DNA from: Clostridia bacterium
GTDB lineage: Bacteria; Bacillota_A; Clostridia; Christensenellales; Borkfalkiaceae
DNA length: 5,975 nt
Assembly (NCBI GenBank): GCA_017507595.1
Contig: JAFWAM010000205.1
Coordinates: 1 to 5,975, forward strand
Reading direction: 5' to 3'
The translations under genes were made by a program, and so were the position numbers. Below, piece after piece: positions 1-5,457 of the stretch (within the stretch, counting starts at the first letter, position 1; every line of letters begins with the position of its first letter). The notes under the pieces are model-generated. The model saw only the letters and a list, made by a program, of their open reading frames with translations, was not told the origin of the DNA and did no database searches.

Positions 1-999
1 AACGGGGGGTAATGTCTTTAAGGTTTCGTACACCTCGTCAAGCATTTTTTCTATCCCCTCGGCCAAAAGGGCGGTTATGGGGAAGATCTTATATTTTTTG
101 CCGAACTTTTTCTTGAAGGCTTTAAGGTTTTCCTCTGCGCCGTACATATCCATCTTGTTGGCAACGACTATCTGGGGAAGGTTTGCTACCTCCGGATTGT
201 AATCGGCAAGCTCCTTGTTAAGCTTAATAAAGTCGTCGATAGGATCGCGCCCCTCACTACCCGAAATGTCAACGATGTGAACGAGCATCATTGTCCTTTC
301 AATGTGGCGTAAAAACTCGTGACCGAGCCCTGCGCCCTGGGCCGCACCTTCAATAAGGCCGGGAATGTCTGCCACAACGAAACTTTCATCATAGTGGGTA
401 ACCACCCCAAGGTTGGGTGACAGGGTGGTAAAGTGATAGGCCGCAATCTTTGGCTTTGCGCCGGAGATTTTAGATAAAAGTGTGGACTTGCCTACGCTGG
501 GGAAACCCAAAAGGCCTACGTCGGCAATGGTTTTAAGCTCTAAGGTGAGCCTGACGGGCTCGGTAACGTATCCCTTTTGTGAAAAGTGGGGGGCGTGACG
601 TGTGGAGGTGCAGAACTTTACGTTGCCCTTACCGCCTGCGCCGCCCTTTAAAATGAGCTTCTTTTCGCCGTCGTAAAAAATGTCGCAGACGATATTACCC
701 GTCGCCCTGTCCTTGACCACCGTGCCAAGGGGTACGGGGATAATAAGGTCCTCGCCCTTTTTGCCGTAGCATTTTTTATTGCCGCCCTTGCCGCCGTTCT
801 GGGCAAAGTACTTTTTTTGATACATAAAGTCAATAAGGCTTGACTTTCTCTTGTCGCCGACGATATATATACTGCCGCCGTCGCCGCCGTCACCGCCGTC
901 AGGGCCGCCGTTTGTTACGCCCTTGTAGTGGATGAAGGAGGTTGCGCCGTCACCGCCGTTACCTGCTTTTACGATTATATGCTCTTTATCGACAAACAT
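1..999 (-). CDS. obgE: Obg/CgtA family ribosome-associated GTPase (C-terminus outside window)
   Basis: Obg is a GTP-binding protein that associates with the large ribosomal subunit and takes part in ribosome maturation and stress signalling in the cytoplasm. The visible 333 residues begin with the glycine-rich Obg fold (about 1-158), including the repeated GGD stretch at residues 31-42. The GTPase domain follows: G1 GFPSVGKS (165-172), G2 around YHFTTL (188-193), G3 DIPG (211-214), G4 NKMD (281-284), and a G5-like ITA (308-310) where ISA is more usual. Firmicutes Obg proteins have roughly 430 residues, so the C-terminal OCT domain lies beyond the left edge. The ATG at 999-997 is supported by AGAGG at 1010-1006, six bases upstream. 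The gene lies 81 bp downstream of nth on the same strand and no clear promoter is visible between them, so co-transcription is inferred. Family assignment is secure; completeness cannot be judged. Confidence 0.97.
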   Translation of the reverse strand, partial: MFVDKEHIIVKAGNGGDGATSFIHYKGVTNGGPDGGDGGDGGSIYIVGDKRKSSLIDFMYQKKYFAQNGGKGGNKKCYGKKGEDLIIPVPLGTVVKDRATGNIVCDIFYDGEKKLILKGGAGGKGNVKFCTSTRHAPHFSQKGYVTEPVRLTLELKTIADVGLLGFPSVGKSTLLSKISGAKPKIAAYHFTTLSPNLGVVTHYDESFVVADIPGLIEGAAQGAGLGHEFLRHIERTMMLVHIVDISGSEGRDPIDDFIKLNKELADYNPEVANLPQIVVANKMDMYGAEENLKAFKKKFGKKYKIFPITALLAEGIEKMLDEVYETLKTLPPV

Positions 1000-1005
1000 A
1001 TCTGA

Positions 1006-1010
1006 CCTCT
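1006..1010 (-). promoter_or_regulatory. Ribosome binding site of obg
   Basis: The minus strand reads AGAGG, then six bases, then the ATG at 999. This is a strong Shine-Dalgarno match at good spacing and it fixes the obg start, which also matches the usual N-terminus of the family (MFVDKE). Confidence 0.8.
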
Positions 1011-1080
1011 TTTTTGTGCCCCTTATCCGTGCCGCAAGGCTTTTGGAAAGGGCTTACGATAAGTGTTTTATTTTAGTGAT

Positions 1081-1770
1081 TTATGCTTTTTGTTTTTTAG
1101 CCTTTTTGTCGTCTTTTTTTGCAGACGTACCCTTTAATTTGCCACCGTTTTTATAAAATGTGCAAAGATCCTTTAGGGGACAAAAGTCGCAATCCGGCCG
1201 CTGGGCGTGGCAGATCCTTCGCCCGTGGAAAATGAGATAGTGGTGTGCCTTCCCCCACAAATCGCGGTCTATAAGACGGTTAAGTGCCTCTTCGGTTTTT
1301 GCAGGGGTAGTGGCTGAGGCAAGGCCAAGCCTGTTTGAAACTCTGAAAACGTGGGTATCCACGGCAATTGCCTGACCGCCAAAACCAACCGAATACACAA
1401 CGTTTGCCGTCTTGCGGCCAACCCCTTGAAGAGTCTGAAGCTTTTCAACCGTGTCGGGAACTTGTCCACCGAATTTTTCAATAATATCCCGCGATGCAGA
1501 CAAAACGTGCTTTGCCTTTGACCTGAAAAGTCCGCAGGGGCGGATAATTTCCTCAAGCTTCTCCTGGGATAATTCCAGCATAGTCTCGGGTGTGTTGTGG
1601 CCGTCAAAAAGCACCCGCGTAACCAGGTTTACCCGCCTGTCCGTACACTGCGCGGAAAGCATGACGGCAATAAGCAGCTCGTAGCGGGAGGAAAACTCCA
1701 GCTCCGGCCGGGCATCCGGGTAGGCTTTTGCCAAAATATCCATAATTTGGTTACAGGTTTTTTTATTCAT
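1081..1770 (-). CDS. nth: Endonuclease III (DNA glycosylase/AP lyase)
   Basis: Endonuclease III excises oxidised pyrimidines and cleaves the resulting abasic site in base excision repair. The 229-residue product carries the helix-hairpin-helix LQGVGRKTANVV (114-125) with the catalytic lysine at K120. The VDTHVFR motif holds the catalytic aspartate D138. A 4Fe-4S signature C-x6-C-x2-C-x5-C is formed by C187, C194, C197 and C203. All of these positions coincide with the E. coli Nth numbering, so the core is complete. The oddity is a basic tail (about 211-229, nine lysines) beyond the cluster, which may add nonspecific DNA affinity (inference). The ATG at 1770 has only a weak Shine-Dalgarno (GGTG four bases upstream), but the N-terminus MNKKTCNQI fits the family. 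A strong promoter lies just upstream, and the gene reads towards obg. Confidence 0.97.
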   Translation of the reverse strand: MNKKTCNQIMDILAKAYPDARPELEFSSRYELLIAVMLSAQCTDRRVNLVTRVLFDGHNTPETMLELSQEKLEEIIRPCGLFRSKAKHVLSASRDIIEKFGGQVPDTVEKLQTLQGVGRKTANVVYSVGFGGQAIAVDTHVFRVSNRLGLASATTPAKTEEALNRLIDRDLWGKAHHYLIFHGRRICHAQRPDCDFCPLKDLCTFYKNGGKLKGTSAKKDDKKAKKQKA

Positions 1771-1799
1771 AGGACACCAAAAAGGTTTTTTGAATAGAT

Positions 1800-1828
1800 A
1801 TTATACCATAATGTGCGGATTTTTTCAA
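1800..1828 (-). promoter_or_regulatory. Sigma-A type promoter of nth (and probably obg)
   Basis: On the minus strand a -35 box TTGAAA (1828-1823) is followed by a 17-bp spacer and a perfect -10 box TATAAT (1805-1800). This is five of six plus six of six consensus bases at ideal spacing. Initiation about seven bases downstream, near 1793, would give a leader of roughly 23 bases before the nth ATG. The promoter lies between the terminator of the preceding minus-strand gene and nth, which is the expected place. Confidence 0.88.
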
Positions 1829-1879
1829 TTGTTTAAGAGCGGATTGAGTTGCTGATTGCAAAAAAAACCGCCAAACCCA

Positions 1880-1905
1880 AAAAAAATACCCATAATTATG
1901 GGTAT
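1880..1905 (-). terminator. Intrinsic terminator of the DUF3343 gene
   Basis: Positions 1886-1905 are a perfect 20-bp inverted repeat, ATACCCATAATTATGGGTAT, giving an 8-bp stem and an AATT loop. On the minus strand it is followed directly by a run of T (1886-1880 and adjoining bases). The TAA stop codon of the DUF3343 gene (1898-1896) lies inside the hairpin loop region. In the plus direction the hairpin is not followed by a comparable T-run, so termination of the minus-strand transcript is the better reading. It separates this gene from the nth promoter. Confidence 0.85.
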
Positions 1906-2159
1906 ATTTGTGAAGTCGACGTCCTTTGACCGTTTTTGGTCACCCGATAGATGGCGTAAAAGCTTGAAAGGGATTTTTCCCTTATGAAAGCCTTTGAAAT
2001 GGATAAAAATCTTTCCTCAAAGGCGGCTGAAAGCCCACAGCCGATACGGGCCTCCTTAGGGACGGGGGCCGTCGTTACGCGGACGCCCCTCGATTTAAGG
2101 GCGTCGATAAAGATAAAAAGCTCTGTCTTGGATCTGAAAACTGCTAAACATTTTGACAT
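1896..2159 (-). CDS. DUF3343 (putative Se/S carrier-like) small protein
   Basis: The 87-residue product resembles the DUF3343 family, described as putative selenium/sulfur carrier-like proteins. It starts with a beta strand and helix (CLAVFRSKTELFIFIDALK, about 4-22), then VPKEARIGCGLSAAF (33-47) containing the family's Cys-Gly-Leu-Ser core with C41, and ends with YAIYRV (68-73). About 14 polar residues extend past the usual end. The family is often found near SelD, YedF-like proteins and class V aminotransferases of the cysteine desulfurase type; here a gene of the last kind is transcribed divergently 65 bp away. The start is uncertain. ATG at 2159 gives a typical N-terminus, while GTG at 2165 would add two residues; neither has a well-spaced Shine-Dalgarno (GGTGA ends only two bases before the ATG). 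A carrier role is inference from family and context. Confidence 0.82.
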   Translation of the reverse strand: MSKCLAVFRSKTELFIFIDALKSRGVRVTTAPVPKEARIGCGLSAAFEERFLSISKAFIREKSLSSFYAIYRVTKNGQRTSTSQIYP

Positions 2160-2181
2160 GGTCACCGTTAAAGTAAAGTAT
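2153..2181 (+). promoter_or_regulatory. Candidate promoter of the cysteine desulfurase-like gene
   Basis: A perfect -35 hexamer TTGACA (2153-2158) is followed after 17 bp by AAGTAT (2176-2181), a poor -10 match that keeps the key A and T. Transcription would start near 2188, leaving about 36 bases of leader containing the AGGA ribosome site. The -35 box covers the start codon of the divergent DUF3343 gene. An alternative -10 TAAAAT at 2201-2206 has no -35 partner. The call rests mainly on the exact -35 and its position. Confidence 0.35.
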
Positions 2182-2211
2182 TTTTTATTTACCGACGTAA
2201 TAAAATAGATC

Positions 2212-2238
2212 AGGATCGGTATGTATGATTTATTTTGA
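2212..2238 (+). promoter_or_regulatory. Ribosome site with overlapping out-of-frame mini-ORF
   Basis: AGGA at 2212-2215 is five bases from an ATG at 2221 and nine bases from the gene's own ATG at 2225. The first ATG opens a five-codon frame (M-Y-D-L-F, stop TGA 2236-2238) that overlaps the true start. If ribosomes use it, it could lower or couple expression of the desulfurase. The arrangement is visible; any regulatory effect is inference. Confidence 0.3.
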
Positions 2239-3367
2239 CAACGCCGCCAGCGGCGGCTTTAAGCCCGACACGGTCTTTGAACGTGCAACCTTCGCCATGA
2301 AAAACCTTTTGGCAAACCCGGGAAGAAGCGGTCACGGCCCGTCGCTTTTGGGTGAAAAGCTTTTGTTTGAAACCCGTAAAAAATTATCAAAATACCTTAA
2401 TAACGGACATATAGGCCGACTTGTGCTGACCGATGGATGCACCTCTGCCCTTAATTTTGCAATCCTTGGCGCGCCCATTGACTTGTCAAAAAGCGACGTT
2501 GAGATCGTCACCACCGTAAGTGAGCATAACAGCGTTTTGCGACCGCTTTACAAGCTGTCGCGTGAGCGGGGCGTAAAGCTTAGGTTTGCCCCCTTAAGCC
2601 CGGACGGCAGCGTTTCTGCGAAGGAGGTTCTAAATCTCGTGACCAAAAACACGGCCCTTGTGGTAATGAACGCAGTTTCCAACGTAACCGGCGCACGGGC
2701 TGATTTTGAGGGGGTTGGTAAGGCCCTTTGCGGCCATATCCCCTTAGTGGTTGACGGCGCCCAGCTTGGCGGACACGAAAAGCCCGATCTTTTAAACAGC
2801 GGCGTAAGCGCCATGGCCCTTGCGGGACACAAGGGGCTTTTTGCATATCAAGGTGTTGGGGTCCTTGGATTTACCCATGACTTTGACCCTCAACCCATAA
2901 CCCTTGGCGGAAGCGGCGGCGACACCTTTATGGCGGTGCCCACCTCCTATCCGGAGATCCTTGAGGCAGGTACGAGATGCCTGCCGGCCATTGCCTCACT
3001 TTTTGCCGGGATTGATTTTGTCAACGACAATATTGAGTCGGGTAAAAAATGGCTTTTGCGCCTTACGGGGGCAATGATCGACGGGCTTAATAAGCTTGAC
3101 GGGATAAAGATATATTCGCGACCGAACCATTTCGGCATCGTCGCCTTTGAAATTGAAAAGATACCGTCAATTGAGGCGGCAAATATATTATGGGAAAAAT
3201 TTTCCCTTTGCGTAAGGGGCGGCTTTCATTGCGCGCCATTGATGCATAAAGCTTTAAAAACCGCCGATAACGGGCTTATACGCGCATCTTTGTCCCAAAT
3301 GAACACCCTTGAGGAGGTTGAATTTTTCCTTTACGCCGTAAGAAAGCTTTCGCTAAATCTCCTTTAA
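2225..3367 (+). CDS. Class V aminotransferase, cysteine desulfurase-like (EF2568/SufS type)
   Basis: This fold-type I PLP enzyme of 380 residues most resembles the cysteine desulfurase family named after EF2568 (TIGR01977-like), related to SufS/CsdA. Such enzymes take sulfur (or selenium from selenocysteine) onto an active-site cysteine. Visible motifs in order are: FDNAAS near the start (4-9); SEHNS with the PLP-stacking H101; VDGAQ with D177 and Q180; AGHKGL with the Schiff-base lysine K203; EAGTR (247-251); and RGGFHCAP with R331 and the candidate catalytic C336. The Q-to-K spacing (23) and R-to-C spacing (5) equal those of E. coli SufS. ATG at 2225 is the only in-frame ATG after the stop at 2201; AGGA (2212-2215) lies nine bases upstream. 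It is divergent from the DUF3343 gene, and its last 15 bp overlap the convergent small gene. Substrate, sulfur or selenium, cannot be told from sequence. Confidence 0.9.
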   Translation: MIYFDNAASGGFKPDTVFERATFAMKNLLANPGRSGHGPSLLGEKLLFETRKKLSKYLNNGHIGRLVLTDGCTSALNFAILGAPIDLSKSDVEIVTTVSEHNSVLRPLYKLSRERGVKLRFAPLSPDGSVSAKEVLNLVTKNTALVVMNAVSNVTGARADFEGVGKALCGHIPLVVDGAQLGGHEKPDLLNSGVSAMALAGHKGLFAYQGVGVLGFTHDFDPQPITLGGSGGDTFMAVPTSYPEILEAGTRCLPAIASLFAGIDFVNDNIESGKKWLLRLTGAMIDGLNKLDGIKIYSRPNHFGIVAFEIEKIPSIEAANILWEKFSLCVRGGFHCAPLMHKALKTADNGLIRASLSQMNTLEEVEFFLYAVRKLSLNLL

Positions 3368-3640
3368 GGAAGCAATAGTTTCGTCTAAAATTTTAAGCTG
3401 ATCGCCCTTTAACACAGGCTTTAACATCCTGTAAAAGTTATCAAGCTCGCCATCGGAAAGCTTCCCCTCGCGACGGCTTTTGGTGGCGATAGCCTTTATC
3501 TCGGCGACGATCTGGTCACGGCTTTTACCCTCCTGGCTTTTTAAAAACGCCGTAAGAAGCCCCATTGGATTATCGGAGGATTTTACCTGTTCAATATTGT
3601 CCGCAGGCCTCCCCGTTGCCTTGTAATCTTTAAAATTCAC
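3353..3640 (-). CDS. Small hypothetical protein, helical, with KPVL-type C-terminus
   Basis: I do not recognise this 95-residue protein with certainty. It appears soluble and mostly helical, with a polar N-terminal segment (1-24), a short hydrophobic patch NPMGLLTAFL (24-33), a charged helix (41-60), and a C-terminal LKPVLKGDQLKILDETIASL (73-92). The ending resembles small Clostridia proteins that finish with an 'LKPFL..eR..kiD.ai' pattern, but this is from memory and not a family assignment. No signal peptide or membrane segment is visible. The GTG start at 3640 is well supported: AGGAAGGT (3654-3647) lies six bases upstream, and an in-frame TAA lies further upstream. It ends inside the 3' end of the convergent desulfurase gene (15-bp overlap) and is divergent from the next small gene across 65 bp. 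Real-gene status rests on the strong ribosome site and consistent coding character. Confidence 0.7.
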   Translation of the reverse strand: MNFKDYKATGRPADNIEQVKSSDNPMGLLTAFLKSQEGKSRDQIVAEIKAIATKSRREGKLSDGELDNFYRMLKPVLKGDQLKILDETIASLKEI

Positions 3641-3646
3641 TTTTTT

Positions 3647-3654
3647 ACCTTCCT
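3647..3654 (-). promoter_or_regulatory. Strong ribosome binding site deciding a GTG start
   Basis: The minus strand reads AGGAAGGT followed by six A residues and then GTG at 3640-3638. The match and spacing are good enough to accept a non-ATG start for the 95-residue small protein. No other start lies between this site and the coding region. Confidence 0.75.
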
Positions 3655-3681
3655 GATAATATATTTATGAAAATATTTCCA

Positions 3682-3700
3682 TATAATGTTAAAGAGGTGG
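3682..3700 (+). promoter_or_regulatory. Candidate -10 box and ribosome site of the 131-residue gene
   Basis: TATAAT at 3682-3687 is a perfect -10 hexamer, but no good -35 sits 16-19 bp upstream in this AT-rich gap. Initiation near 3694 would leave a very short leader starting at the ribosome site AGAGGTGG (3693-3700), five bases before the ATG at 3706. The ribosome site is convincing; the promoter is tentative. Confidence 0.45.
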
Positions 3701-3705
3701 AAAAA

Positions 3706-4101
3706 ATGAGCGTCGCACAAACCCTTAACGACTTTATCTTAAACCACGGCGGAGAAATATCCGCCTTTTTGGACGGACTTTCAGACGAGGACGTTTGCGC
3801 GGTTTGCTCGCCGCTGGGCATTGACAGCGCCCTTGTGCGACCCGCCATCGATCTTGTTAGCGGCTATCTTAAGGGTGAGGTTAACAGGGAAAACCTTTTG
3901 TCAAGGCTTGTACCCATTGCCCTGGTGTTTTTAAGTCGACGCTTTTTAAAAACACCGTCCAAAATAGCCGATCCTCCTCCCAAAAACCAAGAAAAACCGA
4001 CCTATAGCCCGACTTTTGATAAAAAAAATCCCGCAACGGAGGTTTTGGCCCCCATTGCGGATAACGATATACTATATTCTTTAGAGTGCTATTTGGAGTA
4101 G
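3706..4101 (+). CDS. Small hypothetical protein with helical domain and Pro-rich linker
   Basis: This 131-residue product is not recognised. Residues 1-82 look like a compact helical domain: LNDFILNHGG, then FLDGLSDEDVCAVCSPLG with a C-x2-C pair (C31, C34), then the hydrophobic LVPIALVFL (68-76), which is too short and too flanked by arginines for a confident membrane span. A proline- and lysine-rich linker (about 83-112) leads to a short C-terminal motif DNDILYSLECYLE, suggesting a tethered peptide that may bind a partner (inference). An upstream in-frame ATG at 3667 would add 13 residues. ATG 3706 is preferred because AGAGGTGG sits five bases before it and because a TATAAT lies between the two ATGs. 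It is divergent from the 95-residue gene and overlaps the 3' end of the convergent protease gene by 13 bp. Confidence 0.65.
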   Translation: MSVAQTLNDFILNHGGEISAFLDGLSDEDVCAVCSPLGIDSALVRPAIDLVSGYLKGEVNRENLLSRLVPIALVFLSRRFLKTPSKIADPPPKNQEKPTYSPTFDKKNPATEVLAPIADNDILYSLECYLE

Positions 4102-5390
4102 CTCAACGCATCGTAAAACCCAAGGCCGGGGAAGCTTTCAGGACGGGCCTTTGGGGAAAGCTCCTCCGTGATGCCAACGCCGTGGATACAGATACCGCTG
4201 ACGGGCCAATAGATTTTTGCCGTGGTAAGCTTTATTGCCGCCCCCGTAAAGCCCCTTGCATAGGTCGTTTGCATAATGCCCTTGCCGTAGGTTTTTGCAA
4301 CTGACGCACCGTCTTCCTCACTTAAAGACAGTATGACGTTGACGATGTTGTTTTTATCATAGTCAAGGACGGCACCCATTAGGGCCTCTGAAGCGGAGGC
4401 AGAGCCGCTGTCCGCAAGAAAGACTATGCTTGTAAAGCCGTAGTCGCTGTATCTTACCGCCCCGCTTGAATAAACTGTTTCGTTGCCGTGCTTGTCGCGG
4501 GCAATCATGACGGGCAGGCTTGCACCCTTTTCGCCGTCAATAAGATGGGCCGCAATATCGCACATAATGTTTACGTAACCGCCACCGTTACCCCTTAAGT
4601 CAATAATAAGGTTGGTCTTACCGTCGGATTTGAATTTTGCAAGCACGGCGGCAAATTGAGCGGAGCTTCCGCTCATATTTTTTTCGTTACCGCTAAAACC
4701 GGTATAACGGATAAGCGCAGTCTTATCACGGTCGCCCATGGGATAGGTGGTGTTGTCACCGTATCTTGTAAGGGTGAACTTATCCCCCTCGCCCTCGAAT
4801 ACGTATTCGCCGCTGTCGTCAAAATAGGAAACGTAGCTTTGGGTGTATTGCTTTTTTTGAAGGGTGAACACCCTTTCCCCATCCCCCTCCTTAAGCTTAA
4901 GACTAAAGTCTGTATCCTTTGGGATAGTGGCAAGCTTTTGGGTAAAATCCTCGTAAACGTTTATTGGGGTAAAATCCACGTCGTCAGCAGCCTTAATGGC
5001 AAGAAGATATGACCCCTCCTTAACCCCTGCCTTTTTTGCAGGGGAGTTACCCGCAACAATTGCGATCTGCTTTGTTTCAGGGTAAACGGAAATGCCGATA
5101 CCCTCTCTTGCACCGCGGGCGCTTTGCTTGATAAGGTCGTATTCCTCCGCCGTGTAATAGGTGGAATATTTATCCAAAAGGGCGTCTTCTATGATCTGAA
5201 CGATATCGTCGCTTTCCTCGTAGTAGTGCTTTTTGTACATGTCGATAATGTAATTTATAGTTTCGATGTCCTCAGGATAAGCCCTTTGGCCAACGACAAA
5301 GCCCATAAAAAACGCAAGGGTTGGCAAAAGCACCGATAAAAATATACCGAGGGCGATTTTTATCCCCTTAAAGTTATCTTTCTTTTCCAT
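4089..5390 (-). CDS. S41 family C-terminal processing protease (CtpA-like), membrane-anchored
   Basis: A serine/lysine protease of the tail-specific type, expected to act outside the membrane on secreted or envelope proteins. Numbering from the ATG at 5390 (433 residues): a cytoplasmic MEKKDNFKG tip; one signal-anchor helix (about 11-34); a helical segment ending in DALLDKYSTYY (69-79); a PDZ domain (about 94-180) starting at GIGISV; and the S41 core with DLRGNGGG (264-271), GSASASE (329-335) and YGKGIMQ (368-374). The likely nucleophile is S332 with base K370 and Q374. The K-to-Q gap of 4 matches E. coli Tsp, but the S-to-K gap is 38 rather than the usual 25, implying a loop insertion of about 13 residues. 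AAAAGGA (5404-5398) lies seven bases from the ATG; the upstream TTG at 5396 is only one base from that site, so ATG is chosen. The stop overlaps a convergent small gene. Confidence 0.93.
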   Translation of the reverse strand: MEKKDNFKGIKIALGIFLSVLLPTLAFFMGFVVGQRAYPEDIETINYIIDMYKKHYYEESDDIVQIIEDALLDKYSTYYTAEEYDLIKQSARGAREGIGISVYPETKQIAIVAGNSPAKKAGVKEGSYLLAIKAADDVDFTPINVYEDFTQKLATIPKDTDFSLKLKEGDGERVFTLQKKQYTQSYVSYFDDSGEYVFEGEGDKFTLTRYGDNTTYPMGDRDKTALIRYTGFSGNEKNMSGSSAQFAAVLAKFKSDGKTNLIIDLRGNGGGYVNIMCDIAAHLIDGEKGASLPVMIARDKHGNETVYSSGAVRYSDYGFTSIVFLADSGSASASEALMGAVLDYDKNNIVNVILSLSEEDGASVAKTYGKGIMQTTYARGFTGAAIKLTTAKIYWPVSGICIHGVGITEELSPKARPESFPGLGFYDALSYSK

Positions 5391-5397
5391 AAACAAG

Positions 5398-5404
5398 TCC
5401 TTTT
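5398..5404 (-). promoter_or_regulatory. Ribosome binding site deciding the S41 protease start
   Basis: The minus strand reads AAAAGGA, then seven bases, then ATG at 5390. The in-frame TTG at 5396 is almost directly attached to the site and could not be used efficiently. The site therefore sets the product at 433 residues. Confidence 0.75.
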
Positions 5405-5419
5405 ATTAAATAATTGTTT

Positions 5420-5454
5420 AAAAAAACTGCAGTTAATCGACCTATTGGCCGACT
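5420..5454 (-). terminator. Possible weak terminator between regulator and protease genes
   Basis: On the minus strand, just after the regulator's stop, AGTCGGCC and GGTCGATT can pair across an AATA loop (5454-5435; 8 bp including two G-U pairs). A seven-T run follows at 5426-5420 but is separated from the stem by about eight bases. The separation makes efficient termination doubtful, and partial read-through into the protease gene is possible. On the plus strand the wobble pairs become mismatches. Confidence 0.35.
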
Positions 5455-5457
5455 TTT

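Noticed and set aside
843..905. Repeated GGC/GAC triplets resembling a microsatellite
   Set aside because: They encode the conserved Gly-Asp-rich part of the Obg N-terminal domain, so the repeat is explained by the protein.
1000..1080. Imperfect hairpin in the nth-obg gap (GCCCTTTCC against GGATAAGGGGC on the minus strand)
   Set aside because: The stem has bulges and a large loop, there is no T-run, and it does not match a known leader element. It is probably chance pairing.
932..1156. Plus-strand open frame of 74 residues, hydrophobic
   Set aside because: It runs antisense to the start of obg and the end of nth with no good ribosome site. Its hydrophobicity reflects the opposite strand's composition.
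1927..1942. Inverted repeat TGACC / GGTCA
   Set aside because: It has only a 5-bp stem and lies in the coding sequence of the DUF3343 tail with no T-run, so it is likely coincidental.
2225..3367. Selenoprotein reading (in-frame UGA as selenocysteine) in the desulfurase
   Set aside because: The frame has no internal UGA and the active-site residue is an ordinary cysteine codon.
4656..5012. Plus-strand open frame of 118 residues antisense to the protease gene
   Set aside because: It lies wholly inside the conserved protease gene and lacks a recognisable domain, so it is a shadow frame.
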